From: SHVZ01 sp044223515
GTDB taxonomy: Bacteria; Pseudomonadota; Alphaproteobacteria; SHVZ01
DNA length: 37,863 bases
Assembly: GCA_044223515.1 (NCBI GenBank)
Contig: JBGALV010000045.1
Coordinates: 1 to 37,863 of the forward strand
Direction: 5' to 3'
The notes below the pieces were generated by a model. The model worked only from the letters and a program-made list of their open reading frames with translations. It had not been told where the DNA came from and did not search any database. The position numbers were made by a program, and so were the translations under genes. Shown here piece by piece: positions 25,425-32,575 of the stretch; positions within the stretch are counted from its first letter, which is position 1; every line of letters begins with the position of its first letter.

Positions 25425-26633
25425 TTAGCTCGCCTTGACGGAAGCCTCGACCGCGATGACGGCGCGGAGGATGCTCTCGAAGTCGGCCAGCCGGCGGGTG
25501 TCCTTCTCGGCCCGCGCCCACTCGACGGCGGCGGCGACGATCTGGCCGGTGCGCGCCAGGCCGGCCAGGATCTCCTGCGTCATTCCCTCGAGCAGCGGCG
25601 CGATCTCGTCGTCCTTCAGGCCGGCCAGGATTTTGTGCAGCTTGCCGAGCGCGCGGATCATGCCGGCGACCTCGCTGCCGCGGCTGTCGGTGACGGTGAT
25701 CATGCCGGCGACGAAGCTGTCCATGATGCCGCGGCAGAGCGCGGTGATCGCCGACGAGAACTCGGCGATCACCTGGGTTCCGAGCGACTGGATGAAGGTC
25801 TCGCCGGCGGGCGGCGCTTCCTCGTGCTCCCCCTGGCGCACGCGCTGGAAGATCAGGACCAGATCGTCGATCTCGGCGATCATGCCCGCGAGGTTGACGC
25901 GGTCGACCAGCGCGAAGGTCGAGGCGCAGCGGTTCATCAGGGAGGTGGCGCGCCTGAGCGCCGAGCGCGCGAGCCTGCGGGTGCGCGCCTGAGTTTCGCC
26001 GGCCTCGCGCGCGAAGCCGGCGGTGACCAGGACCCACGTCATGACGTCGAGGCGCAGAAGCGCGTTGGCGATGCCGTTGAGGTCGGGATAGTCGGGGCTG
26101 TCGATGTCGCGCTCGGCAGTCTCGACGAACGCCTTCATCTGGTCGATCGCCGGCATGAAGCCGCGCTTGAGGACCGCGATCGCCGGATGGCGGGGATCGC
26201 GCTTGATCAGCCAGTCGGTGATGGCCCGATAGAGTTCGGCGAGGTCGATCGCGGTCGGCGTGCCGCCGTCGGCGGGCGGTCCGCCGGGGACGGGCGTCCG
26301 TTCGAGCGCCAGCTTGACCAGCGCAGGAGAGAGATGATCGGCGATCAGCGGCGCCACGGCGTCGACGACCTTGTTCGCCTGCGCCCGGCCTTCGCTGGAT
26401 CCCCGCGCCCGAAGCCGCGTCGCGAGGGCAGGGATCTGCGCCAGGGCGGAATGGACCGCGTCCACGTCGACCGCAGGCACCGGGCGGGCAGTGAACGCGT
26501 TGGCGGCACGGCCGAGCGCCGCCGCGGCGTTGAGCATCTCGCGGCGAAGCTGCGCCTCTTCGTCGGCACCCAACAGGTCGCTCAAGGCAGCTCCCTCCGA
26601 CGTCCCGGGCCCGGCCCACGCGACTTCCGCCAT
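25425..26633 (-). CDS. T6SS-locus helical protein related to the C-terminal domain of the operon's kinase
   Basis: A 402-residue, probably all-helical soluble protein with no signal peptide, membrane span or recognised named family. Residues 193-258 align without gaps to residues 437-502 of the Ser/Thr kinase at 9992: 20 of 66 positions are identical by my count, including RLD, RE, LRRA and a closing DDL. A second block, 330-356 (GKLHKILAGL...), aligns with kinase 570-596 (GLIHQFAARL...), with nearly the same spacing between blocks (72 versus 68 residues). It therefore looks like a free-standing version of the kinase's regulatory domain. It is the first gene of the minus-strand unit with tssJ and tssA, and divergent from the HATPase/STAS pair. 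A scaffold or decoy role is possible; function unknown. Confidence 0.85.
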   Translation of the reverse strand: MAEVAWAGPGTSEGAALSDLLGADEEAQLRREMLNAAAALGRAANAFTARPVPAVDVDAVHSALAQIPALATRLRARGSSEGRAQANKVVDAVAPLIADHLSPALVKLALERTPVPGGPPADGGTPTAIDLAELYRAITDWLIKRDPRHPAIAVLKRGFMPAIDQMKAFVETAERDIDSPDYPDLNGIANALLRLDVMTWVLVTAGFAREAGETQARTRRLARSALRRATSLMNRCASTFALVDRVNLAGMIAEIDDLVLIFQRVRQGEHEEAPPAGETFIQSLGTQVIAEFSSAITALCRGIMDSFVAGMITVTDSRGSEVAGMIRALGKLHKILAGLKDDEIAPLLEGMTQEILAGLARTGQIVAAAVEWARAEKDTRRLADFESILRAVIAVEASVKAS

Positions 26634-26717
26634 GCCGCGAATGATGTTATGAGCAAAGGGTGCGGCCCTAAAGGATTACGCCCACAATGGCGCCGTCCAC
26701 ATAGGACTTCAACAGCG
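26634..26717. promoter_or_regulatory. divergent intergenic region between T6SS unit and partner-switch pair
   Basis: 84 bp separate the divergent starts at 26633 (-) and 26718 (+), so promoters for both units must lie here or overlap the coding ends. Short AT-rich patches (ATGATGTTATGAGCAAAG near 26641) are present, but I could not assign convincing -35/-10 pairs or a dyad operator. Confidence 0.35.
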
Positions 26718-27137
26718 ATGGCGCCCCGGCTCGACATCCGCCTGAAGAACCAGCTGCCGGAGATCCATCGGCTCGCGGATCTCGTGGATGCGTTCTTCTC
26801 CGACCGGGGACTTTCGCCGAAGCTCTCCTACAATTTCAACCTCGCGCTCGACGAGATCATCACCAACATCGTCTCCTACGGCTACGACGACGAGGACGAG
26901 CACGCGATCGACGTTCGCCTGGAGGTGATCGACGGCGTGGTCGAGGCGGAGGTGGTCGACGATGCCAAGGCCTACAACCCGCTGGACGCGAAGGAGCCCG
27001 ACATCACCGCCGACCTCGACGACCGGCCGATCGGCGGCCTCGGAGTCTTCTTCGTCAAGGAACTGATGGACGACGTGCGATACCGCTACGAGAACGGACG
27101 CAACCACTTCTACTTTTGCAAACGGGCCTCCGCCTAG
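26718..27137 (+). CDS. RsbW-type anti-sigma factor / HATPase kinase
   Basis: A 139-residue GHKL-ATPase protein. The N box is NLALDEIITNIVSYGY (E50 and N54 by family position), and the G2 box is DRPIGGLGVFFVKELMDDVRYRYENGRN, the standard RsbW-like ending. The G1 box reads EVVDDAKAYNPLD where the family usually has D-x-G-x-x-F-D/N-P, so the glycine is missing. RsbW-type proteins bind and inactivate a sigma factor or another target and phosphorylate a STAS partner on serine. The STAS gene follows after 33 bp. No sigma factor is adjacent, so the target may be different, possibly the T6SS. The ATG at 26718 begins the conserved domain; earlier in-frame starts add only unconserved sequence. Confidence 0.88.
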   Translation: MAPRLDIRLKNQLPEIHRLADLVDAFFSDRGLSPKLSYNFNLALDEIITNIVSYGYDDEDEHAIDVRLEVIDGVVEAEVVDDAKAYNPLDAKEPDITADLDDRPIGGLGVFFVKELMDDVRYRYENGRNHFYFCKRASA

Positions 27138-27170
27138 AGACGGCGGAGGGGACCCGTATCGGAGGACGAC

Positions 27171-27506
27171 ATGGAGATGATCGAGGAAAGCCAGGGCAAG
27201 ACCACCGTCGTGACGGTGAAAGGCCGGCTGGACAGCAACATGAGCAAGGGCTTCGAGACCCGGCTGATGGAGCTCGCCGAGGCGCCCGGCTCCTCGCTGG
27301 TGATCGATCTCGGCCAGGTCGCCTACGTTTCGAGCGCGGGGCTCCGCGTGCTTCTGCTCGCCGTCCGCAAGGTCAAGGCTGGCAAGGGCAAGATCGCGCT
27401 CTGCGCGATCCAGCCGCAGGTCCGCGAGGTCTTCGACATCAGTGGGCTCTCCTCGGTCTTCGCGATCCATCCGGAACGTGACGCGGCGGTCCAGTCGGTC
27501 GCCTGA
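27171..27506 (+). CDS. STAS-domain anti-anti-sigma factor (RsbV/SpoIIAA-like)
   Basis: A 111-residue single STAS domain. A GGAGG site (27162-27166) precedes the ATG at 27171. The family core LVIDLGQVAYVSSAGLRVLLLAVRKVKAGKGKIALC is present, with the phosphorylatable serine in the SSAGLR loop (about residue 55), then VREVFDISGLSSVFAI. Unphosphorylated STAS protein would sequester the HATPase encoded just upstream. Together they form a partner switch; the phosphatase that resets it could be the PP2C at 22882, but this is inferred from proximity. Confidence 0.93.
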   Translation: MEMIEESQGKTTVVTVKGRLDSNMSKGFETRLMELAEAPGSSLVIDLGQVAYVSSAGLRVLLLAVRKVKAGKGKIALCAIQPQVREVFDISGLSSVFAIHPERDAAVQSVA

Positions 27507-27560
27507 GGCCCTCTTCGCGATCTTCCATATGCCCGATCCGCGTGCAGGCCTGAGCCCGGG

Positions 27561-27590
27561 TTGACCCCCTCGAATTGGGAATGTTATCGT
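27561..27590 (+). promoter_or_regulatory. candidate sigma70 promoter of the sugar ABC operon
   Basis: TTGACC (27561-27566) matches the -35 consensus at 5 of 6 positions; TATCGT (27585-27590) is a fair -10 after an 18-bp spacer. The transcription start would fall near 27597, about 34 bp before the chosen start codon at 27631. It lies in the 124-bp gap after the STAS gene and overlaps the operator-like dyad listed separately. Confidence 0.5.
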
Positions 27591-27595
27591 TCACA
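27582..27595 (+). promoter_or_regulatory. LacI-family operator-like dyad
   Basis: TGTTATCGTTCACA fits the general LacI/GalR-family operator shape (TG....CG....CA around a central CG at 27588-27589), with 5 of 7 dyad positions symmetric. It overlaps the proposed -10 box, where a repressor would block transcription of the sugar transporter operon. No LacI-family gene is in the window, so the regulator would be elsewhere. Confidence 0.5.
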
Positions 27596-27630
27596 TCAAC
27601 AAAACCATGCTCACCCCGAGGGAGGGAAAA

Positions 27631-28899
27631 ATGCAGGCGAGGAAGCTGTCGCGGCGTCAGATCCTGAGGAGCGGCGCGGCGCTCGGCACCGCGGCGGCGT
27701 TCGGCTTCCCGGCGCCGACCTACGCCCAGGGCATCACCGGCGAGCTCGCCTTCGCCACCAACGAATGGACCCTGCCGCATTCGGGCAAGGTGCTCCGGAT
27801 GATCACGGAAAGCTTCGCCAAGAAGCATCCGAACGTGAAGGTGAACGAGATCGCGATCCCGTTCGCCGGCTTCCACGACCAGATCCTGACCCAGCTCGCG
27901 GCCGGCACGCCGCCGGACATGTTCCGCATCGACGATCCGCAGCTCGCCCTCTACATGGAGCGCGGCCACCTGACGCCGCTCGACGATGCGCTGAAAGAGG
28001 CGGGCATCAACCGCGACGATTTCGTGCCGGCCGGCGTCGATGCGCGCCTCAACGGCCAGACGATGGGCATCGTCTACCAGACGAACGCGCGCGCGATGTT
28101 CTCCAACATGCAGATCCTGGGCGCTGCCGGCATCAAGGACGTGCCGAAGACCGCCGCCGAGTTCGAGGCCGCGATCGCCAAGTCGACCAGCCGCGAGAAG
28201 GGATGGTTCGGCTACTCCTTCGCCAGCAAGCCCGGCGACGTGGTCGGCACCTTCATCACGCTGATGCCGATCGTGCTGGGCTTCGGCTCGCACTTCACCA
28301 CGCCGGACGGCAAGCCGAACGCGACCGATCCCAAGGTCGCCGAGGCGCTGAACCTGATCAAGCGGATGTGGGACGGAAACCACTGCCCGCGCGGGCTCGA
28401 CGGTCCGACGTCGCTCAAGCTCTGCACCGACGGCAAGGTGGCGATGACGATCAACGGCTCGTTCGTGATGGGCGCGGCCCAGCCGGACGTGAAGCCCAAT
28501 CTCGTCGTGTCGCCGAGCCCGTTGCCGTCCGGCATAGCGGTCCGCGCCAGCTCCTGGTACGGCGTCGCCGCCAAGGGCAAGAACCCGGCGGCGGCCAAGG
28601 CCTGGCTCATGCACATGCTGAGCCCGGAGAGCCAGGCGATCATCGCCGACGTCGAGCGCATCGTGCCGGCGCTGCCGAAGCATATTCCCGATGCGGTCTA
28701 CGCCGACACGCCGTGGTTCCGCACCATCGTCGCCGGCGCGTCCAAGAGCGTCTCCTACGTTCCGCCGGGCCTGGGCTCGAAGGGCTTCGCGCAGATCAAG
28801 ACCATCGCCGACCAGATCGAGGCCGTGCTTTATCGCGGCACGCCGGTGCAGACGGCGATGGCCGCGCTGCAGAAGGAACTCGAGACCAACCTGAAGTGA
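27631..28899 (+). CDS. ABC transporter substrate-binding protein, family 1 (sugar type), Tat-exported
   Basis: A 422-residue periplasmic binding protein. I choose ATG 27631 over the in-frame ATG 27607 because a GAGGGAGGG ribosome-binding site (27619-27627) lies just before it. The N-terminus has a twin-arginine motif SRRQIL (R8, R9), a hydrophobic stretch and a probable cleavage after TYA (residue ~32). The body is a family-1 extracellular solute-binding protein: AAGTPPDMFRIDDPQLALYMERGHLTPLDDAL (residues ~90-121), KPGDVVGTFI, DGKVAMTINGSFVMGAA and a C-terminal LYRGTPVQTAMAALQKELETNL. It feeds the two permeases downstream. Exact sugar unknown. Confidence 0.9.
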   Translation: MQARKLSRRQILRSGAALGTAAAFGFPAPTYAQGITGELAFATNEWTLPHSGKVLRMITESFAKKHPNVKVNEIAIPFAGFHDQILTQLAAGTPPDMFRIDDPQLALYMERGHLTPLDDALKEAGINRDDFVPAGVDARLNGQTMGIVYQTNARAMFSNMQILGAAGIKDVPKTAAEFEAAIAKSTSREKGWFGYSFASKPGDVVGTFITLMPIVLGFGSHFTTPDGKPNATDPKVAEALNLIKRMWDGNHCPRGLDGPTSLKLCTDGKVAMTINGSFVMGAAQPDVKPNLVVSPSPLPSGIAVRASSWYGVAAKGKNPAAAKAWLMHMLSPESQAIIADVERIVPALPKHIPDAVYADTPWFRTIVAGASKSVSYVPPGLGSKGFAQIKTIADQIEAVLYRGTPVQTAMAALQKELETNLK

Positions 28900-28934
28900 G
28901 CCAGGTCTCCGGCCGCGCCGCCGGAGACGCCGGC

Positions 28935-29843
28935 ATGCCTCGTCCGTCCGCGGCCCCTCGGAAGAGGGGCCCGCGGATCGGCACGCTGCCGATCGTGCTG
29001 CTGCTGCCGGTCGTCGTCTGCATCGCGATCTTCTATGCCGGGCCGATCCTATTCGCGGCCTGGCAGAGCCTGCAGAAGGGCGGGGCGGCGATGGGCGATC
29101 CGGGCTTCGCCGGCGCCACGCACTATCTCTCGATCTTCCGCGACGCGCGCTTTCATTCGTCGGCCTTCATCACGCTGGTCTTCACGGTCGGCGTCGTCGT
29201 TGCCACGTATGCGCTCGGCCTGGGCCTCGCCCTCCTGCTGAACAAGGGTTTCCCCGGACAGCGGCTCGTCGGCGGGCTCCTCATCATCCCCTGGACCATG
29301 CCGCTGGTCGTCGTCGCGGTGATCTGGGCCTGGCTGCTCGACTACCAGTTCGGCATCGTCAACTACCTGCTCGAGCGCTGGGGTATCATCCAGCGGCCGA
29401 TCGGCTGGCTGACCGATCCGGACATGGCGCTCTGGAGCGTCGGCGCGGCCAATGTCTGGCGGCTCCTCCCGCTGGCGATGGTGACGCTTCTGGCAGCGCT
29501 CAAGGCGATCCCGCATGAACTTTACGAGGCGGCCGAGGTCGACGGTGCCGATCGCTGGCACGCCTTCCGCTACGTGACCTTGCCGGGTATCCGCTCGACC
29601 ACGATCGCGCTCGTGCTGCTGCTCGCGATCTGGGCTTTCGGGCGCATCTTCACCATCGTCTTCGTCATGGCCGGCGGCGGGCCGGCCGGCGCCACCGAGA
29701 CGCTGGTGATCCAGACCTACCTCGAGGCCTTCCGCTACTTCCGCCTGGAGCGCGCGTCTGCGCTCGGCGTCATCACGCTGGTGGTCTCCGCGATCCTGAC
29801 CCTGGTCTATCTGAAGGTGAGCCGTGACCGGGCCCAGGCCTGA
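28935..29843 (+). CDS. sugar ABC transporter permease, MalF/UgpA type
   Basis: A 302-residue inner-membrane permease with about six membrane spans, starting with IGTLPIVLLLPVVVCIAIFYAGPILF. The EAA loop that contacts the ATPase is ELYEAAEVDGADRWHAFRYVTLPGI (about residues 196-220). The ATG at 28935 is used, with GGAG at 28922-28925; an in-frame GTG at 28896 overlapping the previous stop (GTGA) would add 13 residues and is equally plausible given this genome's habit of overlaps. It overlaps the second permease by 20 nt. Confidence 0.9.
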   Translation: MPRPSAAPRKRGPRIGTLPIVLLLPVVVCIAIFYAGPILFAAWQSLQKGGAAMGDPGFAGATHYLSIFRDARFHSSAFITLVFTVGVVVATYALGLGLALLLNKGFPGQRLVGGLLIIPWTMPLVVVAVIWAWLLDYQFGIVNYLLERWGIIQRPIGWLTDPDMALWSVGAANVWRLLPLAMVTLLAALKAIPHELYEAAEVDGADRWHAFRYVTLPGIRSTTIALVLLLAIWAFGRIFTIVFVMAGGGPAGATETLVIQTYLEAFRYFRLERASALGVITLVVSAILTLVYLKVSRDRAQA

Positions 29844-30660
29844 CTTCGCCGCCTGGCGCCGCCTGATCGCGACGCTGCTGATCGCGCTCGCCCTCCTGTT
29901 CCCGTTCTACTGGATGGTGATCACGGCGCTTCAGGGCGAGGCTGCGGTGATGGCCTTCCCGCCCAGGCTCTGGCCGCAGGAGGTCAATCTCCCGGCGTTC
30001 CTCGACGTCTTCCGTGCGACCAAGGTCGGGCGCTGGCTCCTCAACACGCTGATCGTCGCCGGCGTCGCGACGGCGGTCGTCGTGCCCGTCGCCGCGCTGA
30101 CCGCCTATGCCTTGTCGCGCTTTCGCAATCGCGCGGTGTCGACGACCGCGATCCTGATCGTCGTCACGCAGATGATGCCGCCGGTGCTGCTTCTGGTGCC
30201 CTACTTCATCCTGTTCCGCGAGCTCGGCCTGCTGAACGGCCTGGGTGGCCTCATCCTCGCGAACATCGCCTGGACCCTGCCGGTGTCGGCCTGGCTGATG
30301 AAGTCTGCCTTCGACGGCGTGCCGCACGAGCTGGAGGAGGCGGCGATGATCGACGGCTGCAGCCGCTTCGGCGCCATCGTCCGCATCGCGATCCCGATCG
30401 CCGCACCCGGCATCGCGGCCGCCGCGGTCTTCGCCTTCATCTCCGCCTGGGACGAGTACTTCTTCGCCCGTACGCTGATCTCCAACAGCGACTACTGGCT
30501 GGTCTCGGTCGGACTCGGATCCTTCACCGGCGACTACTCCACCTCCTGGCAGCACGTGATGGCGGTGGCGCTGGTCTCGACCTTGCCGCCGGCGATCCTG
30601 TTCATCCTGGTGCAGCGGGCCTTCATCGCGAACCTGGCCCAGGGCGGCGTCAAGGGCTAG
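29824..30660 (+). CDS. sugar ABC transporter permease, MalG/UgpE type
   Basis: A 278-residue permease with GTG start inside the end of the first permease. Six membrane spans are visible (for example LIATLLIALALLFPFYWMVITAL at ~12-34 and VVAGVATAVVVPVAALTAYAL-type helix). The coupling loop is ELEEAAMIDGCSRFGAIVRIAIPIAAPG (about residues 169-196). The C-terminus ends NLAQGGVKG, as in many MalG-type proteins. Together with the upstream genes it forms a heterodimeric channel, but no intact ATPase gene follows in the window; only a decayed one at 32576. Confidence 0.93.
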   Translation: MTGPRPDFAAWRRLIATLLIALALLFPFYWMVITALQGEAAVMAFPPRLWPQEVNLPAFLDVFRATKVGRWLLNTLIVAGVATAVVVPVAALTAYALSRFRNRAVSTTAILIVVTQMMPPVLLLVPYFILFRELGLLNGLGGLILANIAWTLPVSAWLMKSAFDGVPHELEEAAMIDGCSRFGAIVRIAIPIAAPGIAAAAVFAFISAWDEYFFARTLISNSDYWLVSVGLGSFTGDYSTSWQHVMAVALVSTLPPAILFILVQRAFIANLAQGGVKG

Positions 30661-30676
30661 CGGCGTCAAAGGGTAG
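30645..30676 (+). repeat. imperfect 16-bp tandem duplication at the permease stop codon
   Basis: CGGCGTCAAGGGCTAG (30645-30660, the last permease codons and its stop) is followed directly by CGGCGTCAAAGGGTAG (30661-30676), identical at 14 of 16 positions. The second copy is non-coding and repeats the stop. Probably a replication-slippage duplication. Confidence 0.75.
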
Positions 30677-30751
30677 CGGCGCCGAGGGCTGAACGCGACC
30701 CGCCGTTCGTGTAGCATTCCTTTTAGGATCGCAGACAATCCGAGACGGACC

Positions 30752-32035
30752 ATGACAGCCCAGGCCTCCCTGCTCGAACGTGCCGAAAAGGCCATTCCCG
30801 GCGCCGCGCTCGGCGTGTTCACGCTGCCAGAGAAGCAGCGCGTCGTCATCGAGAGCGGGCGGGGATCGAAGGTCGTCGACAGCAACGGCAAGGAGTATGT
30901 CGACTACCTGCTGTCCAGCGGCCCGCTGATCCTGGGCCACGCGCATCCTGAGATCGTCGCGGCCGTCCAGAAGCAGGCGGCGCTGGGCTCGACCTTCTAT
31001 GCGCTCAACCGGCCGGCGATCGAGCTTGCCGAGGTGATCGTCGACGCGGTGCCTTGCGCCGAGGCGCTGCGCTATCAGTCCACCGGATCGGAGGCGACCT
31101 TCGCCGCCCTCCGGATCGCGCGGGCCGCCACCGGCCGCAAGCTGGTGCTGAAGTTCGAAGGCAGCTTCCACGGCAGCCACGATGTGGCGCAGATGACGTC
31201 GGCGCGCATGATGGGGCGGAACTCGGACGAGACTGTGCCGGAGTCCGCCGGCCTTGCCGGCGTCCTCGCCGACGAGGTTCTAATCGTTCCCTTCAACGAT
31301 CTGGATGCGGCCCGCGGCGTCGTGGCATCGCACGGATCCGAGATCGCCGCGATCATGGTCGAGCCGCTGCAGCGCGTGCTGCGCCCGGTGCCGGGCTTCC
31401 TCGAAGGCGTGCGCAAGCTCGCGACCGAGAACGGCATCGTCCTGATCTTCGACGAGGTCGTCACCGGATTCCGTCTCGCTTGGGGCGGCGCGCAGGAGCT
31501 CTACGGCGTGAAGCCCGATCTTGCCTGCTATGCCAAGGCGATCGGCGGCGGCTATCCGCTTTCGGCGATCGCCGGCCGTCGCGATCTGCTCGCGCTCGCC
31601 GACAACAGGCGGCCGGCATCGGAGACGTACTCCTATCTCGGCGGCACGCTGACGGGGAATCCGATCTCGGCTGCGGCCGGGCTCGCCTGCCTCGACGTGC
31701 TGAAGCGTCCCGGAACCTACGAGCGGCTGCGCACGCTCGGTGCGCGGCTGCGCGAGGGGCTGGAGGAAGCGGGGCGCGACGCCGGCGTGGCCGTCCAGGC
31801 GCTGGGCGAGGGACCGGTGCTCTCGCCGCTGATCACCGAGAACCGGAACCTGCGCACGGCGCGCGATCTCGCCATCGTCGACAAGAAGCGGATGGTGCAT
31901 TGGGCGCAGGAGATGATCGACCGCGGCTTCCTGCTGACGCCCGGCGGCAAGATGTACGTCTCGCTGGTCCACACCGACGAGGACATCGAGCGGACGATCG
32001 CAGCCGCCCGCGAGGCGTTCGCGGCCGTGCGATGA
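30752..32035 (+). CDS. class III aminotransferase, glutamate-1-semialdehyde aminomutase-like (HemL family)
   Basis: A 427-residue PLP enzyme. The phosphate-binding segment is QSTGSEATFAALRIAR (109-124), the cofactor-ring aspartate is D234 in LIFDEVVTGFR, and the PLP lysine is K262 in CYAKAIGGGYPLSAIAG. The N-terminus RAEKAIPGAALGVF and the PGG(K)MYVS ending match the HemL-like group. Housekeeping HemL is usually not in a sugar-transport operon; together with the overlapping mutarotase-like gene this suggests a catabolic or sugar-amine aminotransferase rather than tetrapyrrole synthesis, but this is inference. It begins 91 bp after the permease gene and may have its own promoter in that gap, although no convincing boxes were seen. 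Confidence 0.85.
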   Translation: MTAQASLLERAEKAIPGAALGVFTLPEKQRVVIESGRGSKVVDSNGKEYVDYLLSSGPLILGHAHPEIVAAVQKQAALGSTFYALNRPAIELAEVIVDAVPCAEALRYQSTGSEATFAALRIARAATGRKLVLKFEGSFHGSHDVAQMTSARMMGRNSDETVPESAGLAGVLADEVLIVPFNDLDAARGVVASHGSEIAAIMVEPLQRVLRPVPGFLEGVRKLATENGIVLIFDEVVTGFRLAWGGAQELYGVKPDLACYAKAIGGGYPLSAIAGRRDLLALADNRRPASETYSYLGGTLTGNPISAAAGLACLDVLKRPGTYERLRTLGARLREGLEEAGRDAGVAVQALGEGPVLSPLITENRNLRTARDLAIVDKKRMVHWAQEMIDRGFLLTPGGKMYVSLVHTDEDIERTIAAAREAFAAVR

Positions 32036-32382
32036 CGGCCGCCTGGCCGCCCGACGTCGAGACATCGAGCTTCGTCCTTCGCCTCAAGCCGGGCAGGGAG
32101 GCCGAATACCGCCGCCGCCACGACGAGCTGTGGCCGGGGATGCGTGATTTGCTGTTCGCATCCGGTATCGTGCACTACGAGATCAGCCTGCACGCGCCGA
32201 CGAACATGCTGTTCGCCTTCGTCGTCCGCCGTCGCGACCACCGGATGGACCGCATCCCCGATAGTCCGGTCGGCAGGCGCTGGCGCGTCCACATGGCCGA
32301 TATCCTGGAGACGGTCGACGGCATCGTCCCGCGCGTCGAGCCGCTTGAGCGCATGTTCGTGCTGACGGCGGAAGAAAAGTAG
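32032..32382 (+). CDS. L-rhamnose mutarotase-like protein (RhaM/DUF718 family)
   Basis: A 116-residue protein with ATG overlapping the aminotransferase stop by 4 nt (ATGA). The motifs FVLRLKPGREAEYRRRHDELWPGM (residues ~13-36), GIVHYEISLHAPTNMLFAFV and the C-terminal WRVHMADILET match the RhaM family, a dimeric ferredoxin-like fold that interconverts alpha and beta sugar anomers. The active-site region around RHDELW is intact. It links the operon to a 6-deoxy or related sugar, but other rhamnose genes are absent. A stem-loop follows immediately. Confidence 0.87.
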   Translation: MTAAWPPDVETSSFVLRLKPGREAEYRRRHDELWPGMRDLLFASGIVHYEISLHAPTNMLFAFVVRRRDHRMDRIPDSPVGRRWRVHMADILETVDGIVPRVEPLERMFVLTAEEK

Positions 32383-32385
32383 GTC

Positions 32386-32415
32386 CGCGGGAGACGCCTC
32401 AGGCGATCTCCCGCG
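32386..32415. terminator. stem-loop terminator between convergent genes
   Basis: A 13-bp stem with one bulged A (arms from CGCGGGAGACGCC at 32386 and its partner ending at 32415) encloses a TCA loop. On the minus strand it is followed by a T-rich stretch (CTTTTCTT), so it works best as a terminator for the minus-strand remnant; on the plus strand it lies 4 bp after the mutarotase stop without a T-run but could still act as a barrier. Confidence 0.65.
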
Positions 32416-32426
32416 ATCGTGGCCGG

Positions 32427-32573
32427 CTACGGGCCGAGGGCCTTCTTCCAGCGCTGGATGAAGGCGTCTCCGCTGGTGATCAGCCCCTTGTCCGGGGCGA
32501 TGATGATGATCTTCTCGCCTATCTTCTGCGTCAGCGGGCCATAGGTACCGTAAGGCGTTGGCGGCGGCCTTTG
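32427..32573 (-). pseudogene. 3' remnant of an unidentified gene (possibly a transporter binding protein)
   Basis: Read on the minus strand, an open frame of about 48 codons without a start ends in TAG at 32429-32427, encoding YGPLTQKIGEKIIII followed by APDKGLITSGDAFIQRWKKALGP. The ordered, protein-like ending (charged helix, then stop and a terminator) suggests the tail of a real gene cut off upstream. A C-terminus of this kind could belong to an ABC solute-binding protein, but I cannot name the family. An upstream in-frame stop at about 32574 and the start of the decayed ATPase on the other strand mark the break point. Confidence 0.45.
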
Positions 32574-32575
32574 TC

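Noticed and set aside
24748..26619. A 623-residue protein covering tssJ and the region upstream
   Set aside because: Only the last 185 residues, with a signal peptide and lipobox, are protein-like; the upstream part is a shadow of the orphan gene in another frame.
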